Assembly (NCBI RefSeq): GCF_000454545.1
Contig: NZ_CM002139.1
Location: 2,458,822-2,479,904, forward strand
DNA: 21,083 nt
From: Xanthomonas cassavae CFBP 4642
Lineage (GTDB): Bacteria > Pseudomonadota > Gammaproteobacteria > Xanthomonadales > Xanthomonadaceae
Reading direction: 5' to 3'
In this document: positions 15,838 to 21,083 of the stretch, one piece after another
How the letters are laid out: each line of letters begins with the position of its first letter
Position numbering within the stretch: the first letter of the stretch is position 1
Notes under the pieces: model-generated
What the model saw: only the letters and a program-made list of their open reading frames with translations
Told to the model about the DNA's origin: nothing
The model's database searches: none
Position numbers and translations under genes: made by a program

Positions 15838-16470
15838 TCAGACCAGCTCGTTGTGGTGCTTGGCCGCCAGCAGCACCAGATCGTTCGCACGCCGGCAGCC
15901 CAGCGACTCCATCATGCGCGCGCGATGGGTTTCCACCGTCTTGACGCTGATGCCAAGGTCTGCAGCGATTTCCTTGTTGCTCTGGCCGCGACCGATCTCG
16001 CGCAGGATCTCGCGCTGGCGCGGCGACAGGGCCGCGATACCGACCGGTTTCTCGCGGCCCAGCATCGGGGCGATCATCTTGGAAGAAATCTGCGGGCTCA
16101 GGAACACCTGGCCGGCGGCCGCGGCGCGCAGCGCCAGTTCCAGCTCCAGCGGGGCGGCATCCTTGACCACGAAGCCGACGGCGCCACGATCGAGCGCGTC
16201 GCGCACATGCACCGGGTCGTCGTGCATGGACATCATCACCACATGCGTGCGTGGCGCGGCGCGCAGCACATCGGTCATGGCGTCCAGTCCGCTGCGCCCG
16301 GGCAGCGACAGGTCCATCAGCACCAGATCGGGGCGATGCAGGGATGTCATATCCAGGGCTTGTTGCGCGTTGCTCGCCTCGCCGACGACATCGATGCCGG
16401 CGAAGGTTTGCAGCAGCCTGGACAGGCCTGCACGGACAAGGGTGTGATCGTCGACGATGATGACTCGCAC
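15838..16470 (-). CDS. LuxR/FixJ-type response regulator
   Basis: The 210-residue protein starts at GTG 16470 (VRVIIVDDHTLVRAG). The frame is open upstream, but the receiver fold begins exactly here. The N-terminal receiver has Asp53 in LVLMDLSLPG and the Lys in FVVKDAAP. The C-terminal LuxR helix-turn-helix runs from LSPRQREILREIGRGQSNKE to VKTVETHRARMMESLG. It would bind DNA when phosphorylated by an unlinked kinase. It sits between the PilZ-like gene and rpoN in the flagellar cluster. Its targets are not apparent from the sequence. Confidence 0.9.
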   Translation of the reverse strand: MRVIIVDDHTLVRAGLSRLLQTFAGIDVVGEASNAQQALDMTSLHRPDLVLMDLSLPGRSGLDAMTDVLRAAPRTHVVMMSMHDDPVHVRDALDRGAVGFVVKDAAPLELELALRAAAAGQVFLSPQISSKMIAPMLGREKPVGIAALSPRQREILREIGRGQSNKEIAADLGISVKTVETHRARMMESLGCRRANDLVLLAAKHHNELV

Positions 16471-16539
16471 GGCGCAGAAGGGACCTTTTTCGGTATAGGG
16501 CACCTTAGCCGACCAGGCGCCTGACGCCAACTGGCAGCG

Positions 16540-17106
16540 TCAGCGCTGGCGCCTGGCCTCGGCGATCTGGCGGCGGTGCAAACGAAACAGATGACGTTCC
16601 AGAGCATCCTGCAACCCAGGTGCAAGCGGTGCGAAGCGCAGCCACACCCACTGATCGTGACCGTCGTTCGCGCTTGCCAGCACCTGTGCTGGAAGCTGTA
16701 CAAGTTCAGGAAGCCAGTCGGACGGTTGCAGGCACACCACGCCCGTGGTGCCCGCCGCATGGCTGGTTGCGCAATTCAGCCGGATGCCGCGCACCGACCA
16801 GTGCACCAGGTTCTGGATCAGGCCACTGTCGCCCTGGCGCACCAGGCGGCCGATCAGCGCCAGCATCAGATCGAGCTTGGCGTCCATGCGCTGCACCAGC
16901 AGCGGCAGTTCGCCGCGGTCTTCGCTGGCTTCTTCGCTGCGCAGGTCCTCGACCTGGCCAAGACTGCGCAGCAGGGTTTCCGCGGCACTGGGGGCGCCGG
17001 CGTCGCCACCGACGTTGAAGCCGGCCGGCAGGCGCAATTGGCAGCTGAGCGTGTCGGCAAACAGCTCGGCCTCTGCCGCCGGCGCGAGTGTGCCGAGCGC
17101 GGACAT
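16540..17106 (-). CDS. PilZ-like domain protein with an N-terminal helix
   Basis: The 188-residue protein has a long amphipathic helix around residues 65-92 (LVQRMDAKLDLMLALIGRLV) and then a beta-rich segment with NLVHWSVRGIRLN. That segment resembles the (D/N)xSxxG turn of PilZ domains, but the RxxxR c-di-GMP-binding motif is not clearly present. Xanthomonas has a known tetrameric, non-canonical PilZ protein built on such a helix, and this may be the same family. The start codon overlaps the stop of the FliT-like gene (TGATG), which indicates coupled translation. It probably links flagellar regulation and second-messenger signalling without binding c-di-GMP itself; that is inference. Confidence 0.7.
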   Translation of the reverse strand: MSALGTLAPAAEAELFADTLSCQLRLPAGFNVGGDAGAPSAAETLLRSLGQVEDLRSEEASEDRGELPLLVQRMDAKLDLMLALIGRLVRQGDSGLIQNLVHWSVRGIRLNCATSHAAGTTGVVCLQPSDWLPELVQLPAQVLASANDGHDQWVWLRFAPLAPGLQDALERHLFRLHRRQIAEARRQR

Positions 17107-17399
17107 CAGATCCGGCCGACCCGGGCGTAGGCGCGGCTGGCTGACGACGAGGTCCGCTGCGCGCGGATCAGATCCAGCAACTTGCGCTGACGCTCGCGCA
17201 TCAGCCGCATCAGGTCCTGGTGCATCGTCAGCAGCGTCTGCAGGGCATCGCGGTCCTGGTCGAGGTCCACGTGCTGCGCATACTGACGCAGGTGCAGGTC
17301 GTGCGCATCCAGCATCAGCGGCATGACTTCGAATTCCTCGTTCGCCATGGCGATCCGGATGTCGGCCATTTCGGCCTGAAGGCTTTGCACGCTATGCAT
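17106..17399 (-). CDS. FliT-like small flagellar protein
   Basis: The 97-residue protein starts at ATG 17399 (MHSVQSLQAEMADI), eight bases after the fliS stop. It is predicted to be almost entirely helical, with Leu/Arg-rich heptads (DALQTLLTMHQDLMRLMRERQRKL). Size, helical content and position directly after fliD and fliS fit FliT-type chaperones, which bind FliD and sometimes regulators. Sequence similarity to FliT cannot be confirmed by eye. It could instead be an unrelated helical protein of the cluster. Confidence 0.6.
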   Translation of the reverse strand: MHSVQSLQAEMADIRIAMANEEFEVMPLMLDAHDLHLRQYAQHVDLDQDRDALQTLLTMHQDLMRLMRERQRKLLDLIRAQRTSSSASRAYARVGRI

Positions 17400-17407
17400 G
17401 GTTGGAC

Positions 17408-17821
17408 TCACGAAACGGCGGAGAGGCCGCGTTGTTCGAGGGGAATGGAGTTCCACGCCGAATCGATTTCGCTGAGCAGATCCAGCGCTTCGGTCAAGGC
17501 GGTGTCGTCGTTGTGCAGATTGGCTGCGGTCAGGCGCTGCATGACGTAGTCGTACAGGGCCGACAGGTTACCGGCAATCTCGCCACCGGCTTCGTGATCG
17601 AGCGAGCCGTTCAAGTGACCGACGATCGCGCAGGCTTCGCCGATGGCCTTGCCCTTGCGCGCCTGGTCGCCCTGCACCAGGCAGGCCTGGGCCAGACGGA
17701 TGCGCTGGCAGGCGCCGGCGAACAGCAGCGACACCAGCTTGTGCGGGTCGGCTTCGGTCACGCTGGTGGACACGCCGACCTTGCGATATTGCTCGGCGTA
17801 CTGACGATTGGAACCGTACAT
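17408..17821 (-). CDS. fliS: Flagellin export chaperone FliS
   Basis: The 137-residue protein starts at ATG 17821 (MYGSNRQYAEQYRKVGV), behind GAGGAG. The open frame extends upstream to 17935, but the family begins at this MYGSNR-type start. The segment TEADPHKLVSLLFAGACQRI is the typical FliS core, which binds the C-terminus of flagellin and prevents early polymerisation in the cytoplasm. The length matches the family. It lies downstream of fliD with its own candidate promoter in between. Confidence 0.94.
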   Translation of the reverse strand: MYGSNRQYAEQYRKVGVSTSVTEADPHKLVSLLFAGACQRIRLAQACLVQGDQARKGKAIGEACAIVGHLNGSLDHEAGGEIAGNLSALYDYVMQRLTAANLHNDDTALTEALDLLSEIDSAWNSIPLEQRGLSAVS

Positions 17822-17925
17822 GGATGACTCCTCAATGGGCTGACCTTCGCGGGTCCCGGAGCGCTGCGCTCCTGCGACGACGCTCCTGCCGACAGGCAAG
17901 GCCGAAATCACGATAGGCCCTTCTT

Positions 17926-17953
17926 GTATCGGCAATACCCTGACAGGACTTGA
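17926..17953 (-). promoter_or_regulatory. Candidate sigma-28 promoter for fliS
   Basis: On the minus strand, TCAAGTCC is followed after 12 bases by GCCGATAC. The -10 element is identical to that of the fliD promoter. The -35 differs from TAAAGTTT at three positions, and the spacer is one base longer than the usual 11. It sits just after the fliD stop, so fliS may be transcribed both from here and by read-through. Confidence 0.5.
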
Positions 17954-17971
17954 GGATCTGCATCACGGAAA

Positions 17972-19297
17972 TCAGCTTGTCAGCAGGCTGCTGAGCGAGC
18001 TGGTGCTGCCCTGCAACTTGCTGATCATGGTTTCCATCGCGGTGAACTGGGCGGTGTAGCGGTCGCTGAGTTTTTCCATGCGCGCATCGAGGTCGTCCAG
18101 CTCCGATTCGTAGCCCTTGATGGCCTTGTTCAAACTGTCCGAGCGCAGGGTGAGGGTGCCGTTGGTCACATTGACGTTGCTGTCGAGCAGCTTGGTCAGG
18201 GTGCCGCCGAACTTGCTGTCCTTGCCGAAGGTGTCGGCCGCGGCGCCACCGTCGGCGGCGATGGCGGTGTCGAACTTAGCGCCGTCGAAACTCATCACGC
18301 CATCCTTGTCGATGGTGAGGCCCAGGGCCTTGAGTTCGTTGACGTTGCCGCTGACCTGGCCACGCAGCTGTTGCTGCAGGCTGCGCACCAGCGAGTCGCC
18401 GGTCAGTGCCGAAGCGGTCTTGGTCGTCGCGTCGTAGCTGCTGCTCTTGGCCAGCAATGTGTTGGCAGTGTTGTAGGCGGCAGCGAAGGCGGTGAGGTTG
18501 CCCTTGAGGCCGCTGGTGTCGGCGGCCACACCCAGATTGAACTTCGTACCTTCGGCGGCCTTGGTGAGGGTGAGTACCACCCCTGGCACAATGTCGCTGA
18601 CGGTATTGGAGCTGGAGGTACGCTCGAAGCCGTCCACACGCACCAGTGCGTCGGCTGCGGCCACGGTCTGGTTCAGTCCGCCGGTGACGCCGGGGCCATA
18701 GGCGAGGCCGCTCAGGCTTGGGTCGCTGGCACTGATGGTCAGCGCACCCTTGGTGCCGGAATCGACTGCATTGAAGACCAGGTGTTGGCCGTCGTTGGCG
18801 GTGACCACGCTGGCGGTGACGCCTTTGCCGCCTGCAGCCTTGTTGATGGCCGCCGCGATGTCGGTGAGCTTGTCGGTGCCGCTGATGTCCACAGTGACGC
18901 TGGCGTCGCCATAGCCGATCGTCAGCGTGCCGCTGCCCACCGTGGCATCGGCAGTGAACGCGCCCGAGGCCAGTTTCTGCGCAGTTGCCAGCGCCACCAC
19001 TTCGACCGAATAGTTGCCCGGTGCCGCCGAACTGGTGGTGGTCGCGGTGAAGCCGGCATCGGTGGGCACCGTGGCCTTGTAGGCATTGGTGTCGGCGCTG
19101 CCGACCACCTTGTCCAGCGCGGACTTGAGCGTGGTCATGCTGCTCTTGATCTGGCTGATGGCCGACAGCTGCGTCGTCGCCGTGGTACCGGCCCTGTTGA
19201 TGCGGTTCTGTTGGGGATTTTTCTCCGCGGCCACCAGCTTGGACACCAATGTGGGGATGTCCAGTCCAGAGGTGGACGTGCTGACCAACGATGCCAT
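17972..19297 (-). CDS. fliD: Flagellar filament cap protein FliD
   Basis: The 441-residue protein starts at ATG 19297 (MASLVSTSTSGLDIPTLVSK). The N-terminal FliD domain includes the LVAAEKNPQQNRINR segment. The middle is Ala/Gly/Thr-rich with SVEVVALATAQKLASGAF, and the C-terminal helical region ends in DDLDARMEKLSDRYTAQF. FliD caps the growing filament and helps flagellin fold into place. The size and domain order are normal. A clear sigma-28 promoter lies about 60 bases upstream. Confidence 0.95.
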   Translation of the reverse strand: MASLVSTSTSGLDIPTLVSKLVAAEKNPQQNRINRAGTTATTQLSAISQIKSSMTTLKSALDKVVGSADTNAYKATVPTDAGFTATTTSSAAPGNYSVEVVALATAQKLASGAFTADATVGSGTLTIGYGDASVTVDISGTDKLTDIAAAINKAAGGKGVTASVVTANDGQHLVFNAVDSGTKGALTISASDPSLSGLAYGPGVTGGLNQTVAAADALVRVDGFERTSSSNTVSDIVPGVVLTLTKAAEGTKFNLGVAADTSGLKGNLTAFAAAYNTANTLLAKSSSYDATTKTASALTGDSLVRSLQQQLRGQVSGNVNELKALGLTIDKDGVMSFDGAKFDTAIAADGGAAADTFGKDSKFGGTLTKLLDSNVNVTNGTLTLRSDSLNKAIKGYESELDDLDARMEKLSDRYTAQFTAMETMISKLQGSTSSLSSLLTS

Positions 19298-19353
19298 GGT
19301 GCATTCCTCGTCTGGGCGTCCGAAACAGAAGGACGCGTGGGATTACGAAGCGG

Positions 19354-19380
19354 GTATCGGCCGCATCCGCGATGACTTTA
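19354..19380 (-). promoter_or_regulatory. Sigma-28 (FliA) promoter of fliD
   Basis: On the minus strand, TAAAGTCA is followed after exactly 11 bases by GCCGATAC. The consensus is TAAAGTTT-N11-GCCGATAA, so both elements and the spacing fit well. The start of transcription would be near 19347, giving a leader of about 50 bases. Confidence 0.85.
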
Positions 19381-19494
19381 GCGGCATCGAAGCGTCTCGC
19401 TCACGGCATCACACAATGCAATTTCCATGCCGCAGAGGCCTCAAGAAACCCGCGCCGGTAATCCGTGCTGCCGCCTCGTCTCGATCTGCGGGCA

Positions 19495-19522
19495 CAAAAA
19501 AGCCCCTCCGAAGAGAGGCTTT
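19495..19522 (-). terminator. Intrinsic terminator of fliC
   Basis: On the minus strand, AAAGCCTCTC-TTCG-GAGGGGCTTT forms a ten-pair stem (one G-T pair) with a stable TTCG tetraloop. The T run overlaps the end of the stem and gives six T in all. It lies about 50 bases after the fliC stop and separates fliC from the fliD promoter. Confidence 0.93.
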
Positions 19523-19569
19523 GGACTTGCTGCGAAGCGCTGCCGGAGTGTTACGGCAGATGACTGCGG

Positions 19570-20769
19570 TTACTGCAGCAGGCTCAGCACGTTCTGCGGA
19601 ACCGACTTGGCCTGGGCCAGCATGGCGGTACCGGCCTGCTGCAGGATCTGCGTACGGGTCAGCTCGGCGGTGGTCTTTGCATAGTCCGTATCAGCGATCC
19701 GGCTGCGCGAGGCGGTGAGGTTCTCCGAAGTGGCAGCCAGATTGGCGATGGTGGAGGTGAAGCGATTCTGCACTGCGCCCATGTCGGCGCGCGAGGAGTT
19801 GACCGCAGTCAGCGCCTTGTCGACGATTTCCAGGGCCTTCTGCGAACCGGAGAACGTGGAAATATCCAGGCTGCTAAGCGTGACGGCGGTACTACCGGAC
19901 GCGGCAGAGGCGGTGGTGAGGCCGGCGCTAGCGGTGATGCCCGCAGCGCTGGAGCTGCCGCCGGTCAGCGCAGTGAAGTCCTGGCCTGCCTTCAGGGACT
20001 CAAGCTTCAGATTGCCGCTGGTGTCGATCGAGGCATACATGCCGGTCTGATCCAGCTTTTCGTTGATCGCCGAGGCGACCTTCTTGTTGACGTCGGCTGC
20101 GGTGTCGCCGGAAGCGATCTTGACGTCTCCGATGGTGACGCTCTTGGCAGCGCCGCTGGCGTCGTTGAAGGACAGTGACATGCCGCTGATGGAGCCGGAG
20201 GCAGTGGCGGTACCGGTGACGCCTGCACCACTGACCGCGGCGGCGAAGCTGGCCTTGCCCAGCGAGTCGATGTTGGCATCGACGATGTTGCTGACGCCGA
20301 TCGTCTGACCGGCATCGGCGCCGACCTGGAACAGCGCACCGGTGAACGAGCCGTCCAGCAGCTTGGTGCCGTTGAAGCTGGTCTGGTTGGCGACGCGATC
20401 GATTTCGGCGGTGAGCTGCTTGACTTCTGAGTTCAGCGCGTCGCGGTCGGTCTGCGAATTGGTGGCGTTGGACGACTGCACCGACAGTTCGCGGATACGC
20501 TGCAGGTTGTTGCCGATTTCCACCATGGCGCCTTCGGCGGTCTGGGACAGAGAGATACCGTCGTTGGCGTTGCGCGCGGCAACGTCCACGCCACGGATCT
20601 GCGTGGTGAAGCGCTCGGAGATGGCGAGACCAGCGGCGTCCACCGAAGCACTGACAATGCGCTTGCCGGAGGACAGCTGCTGAATGCTCAGCGCCATGCT
20701 TGAACTGTTGGTGTTGAGGTTACGCTGAGCATTCAGCGACATTACGTTGGTGTTGATTACCTGTGCCAT
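19570..20769 (-). CDS. fliC: Flagellin FliC
   Basis: The 399-residue protein starts at ATG 20769 ([20 protein letters not shown]) behind AGGAGA. The conserved N-terminal D0/D1 domain contains the flg22-equivalent stretch [20 protein letters not shown]. The central domain is Ser/Ala/Gly-rich, which would offer many O-glycosylation sites. The C-terminal helix ends in [16 protein letters not shown]. Residue 43 is Val, which in X. campestris separates flagellins that escape plant FLS2 detection from those that trigger it (Asp43). It has its own sigma-28 promoter and terminator. It is the likely target of the glycan operon at 6.5-12.2 kb. Confidence 0.97.
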   Translation of the reverse strand: MAQVINTNVMSLNAQRNLNTNSSSMALSIQQLSSGKRIVSASVDAAGLAISERFTTQIRGVDVAARNANDGISLSQTAEGAMVEIGNNLQRIRELSVQSSNATNSQTDRDALNSEVKQLTAEIDRVANQTSFNGTKLLDGSFTGALFQVGADAGQTIGVSNIVDANIDSLGKASFAAAVSGAGVTGTATASGSISGMSLSFNDASGAAKSVTIGDVKIASGDTAADVNKKVASAINEKLDQTGMYASIDTSGNLKLESLKAGQDFTALTGGSSSAAGITASAGLTTASAASGSTAVTLSSLDISTFSGSQKALEIVDKALTAVNSSRADMGAVQNRFTSTIANLAATSENLTASRSRIADTDYAKTTAELTRTQILQQAGTAMLAQAKSVPQNVLSLLQ

Positions 20770-20967
20770 TTTGATCTCTCCTAAGCGATTTTTCCGGCAA
20801 GGGGGACTTGCCTGGAGCCTCCGCAGGGGGGCCATCAAGTTGGCCGTTGCCGCTGCTGAGATGAATAACGGCGTTGCGTCGGGAACCTTTAGCGGAATTC
20901 AGTATTTTTTTACTGTTTTCTGCGTCAGGACGAAAAGCATAAGCGTTGTGCGACAAGGGGTTTGGTT

Positions 20968-20994
20968 TATTCGGCAGCACCCCGAAGATCTTTA
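20968..20994 (-). promoter_or_regulatory. Sigma-28 (FliA) promoter of fliC
   Basis: On the minus strand, TAAAGATC is followed after 11 bases by GCCGAATA, a close match to TAAAGTTT-N11-GCCGATAA. Transcription would start near 20961, giving a leader of about 190 bases. The upstream edge of the -35 element lies within one or two bases of the IS5-family element, so all sequence further upstream has been replaced by IS DNA. Confidence 0.85.
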
Positions 20995-20995
20995 G

Positions 20996-21083
20996 GGAAA
21001 CTCTGAACAACTCCCCCTGATCCTGCGACAATCGCACAGAGGCACCAGGACGATGACGATGCAACTGACCTTCGGCGACGCGG
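20996..21083 (+). mobile_element. IS5-family insertion sequence, cut by the right window edge
   Basis: The end reads GGAAACTCTGAACAACTCC, which aligns with the classic IS5 terminus (GGAAGGTGCGAACAAGTCC). The four bases in front, TTAG at 20992-20995, fit the YTAR target preferred by the family and would be its duplication. The other end lies outside the window. It is a different element from the IS5-family copy at the left edge. Confidence 0.82.
21053..21083 (+). CDS. IS5-family transposase, N-terminal fragment
   Basis: ATG at 21053 opens MTMQLTFGDA before the window ends. This is the start I know from a common Xanthomonas IS5-family transposase (MQLTFGDAE...). Only ten residues are visible, so the call rests mainly on this start and on the IS terminus about 57 bases upstream. 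An ATG two codons later is the alternative start. Confidence 0.65.
   Translation, partial: MTMQLTFGDA

Noticed and set aside
18371..19375. Plus-strand 334-codon open frame opposite fliD
   Set aside because: Its low-complexity Gly/Val/Arg composition mirrors the Ala/Thr-rich FliD sequence. FliD has a promoter and a known family start.

Overview
The window looks like a flagellar and flagellin-glycosylation region of a Xanthomonas chromosome, most probably X. oryzae. The evidence is high GC, a 399-residue flagellin with the Xanthomonas-type N-terminus, the order fliC-fliD-fliS-(FliT-like)-PilZ-response regulator-rpoN-response regulator-fleQ, and a heavy IS load including two identical IS1595-family elements of the ISXo type. 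Almost every host gene lies on the minus strand, so the region reads from right to left.

Right part (about 12.3-21 kb): fliC and fliD each have a near-consensus sigma-28 promoter, and fliC ends in a strong intrinsic terminator. They are followed by fliS, a FliT-like small protein, a PilZ-like protein, a LuxR-type response regulator, rpoN (sigma-54), a CheY-like single-domain regulator and the sigma-54 activator fleQ. An IS5-family element sits at the right edge. Its end touches the -35 element of the fliC promoter.

Middle part (about 6.5-12.2 kb): directly downstream of fleQ is a tight seven-gene operon, probably started from a sigma-54-like promoter. It encodes a sugar aminotransferase, an acyl carrier protein, a ketoacyl-ACP synthase III, a short-chain reductase, a NeuD/PglD-like acyltransferase, a Rieske oxygenase and a second left-handed beta-helix acyltransferase. 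Together these suggest synthesis of an N-acylated 4-amino-deoxysugar, of the viosamine kind, for flagellin glycosylation. The acyl group would be built on a dedicated carrier protein.

Left part (about 1-6.5 kb): the end of the same island is decaying. An FkbM-type methyltransferase gene was hit at both ends by two inverted copies of the IS1595 element, and the gene body was later flipped by recombination between them. The 8-bp target duplications are exchanged exactly as this history predicts, and the missing C-terminus of the methyltransferase lies on the far side of IS copy 1, on the opposite strand. A sulfotransferase-like gene further left has a one-base frameshift in a T tract just after its start. 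Beyond it are a stretch with no recognisable gene, an orphan C-terminal coding fragment, and a second, different IS5-family transposase cut by the left edge.

No RNA gene, CRISPR array or wholly new system was seen. The most notable observations are the IS-mediated inversion of a glycan methyltransferase, the ACP/KAS III/Rieske glycan operon beside fleQ/rpoN, and the IS abutting the fliC promoter.
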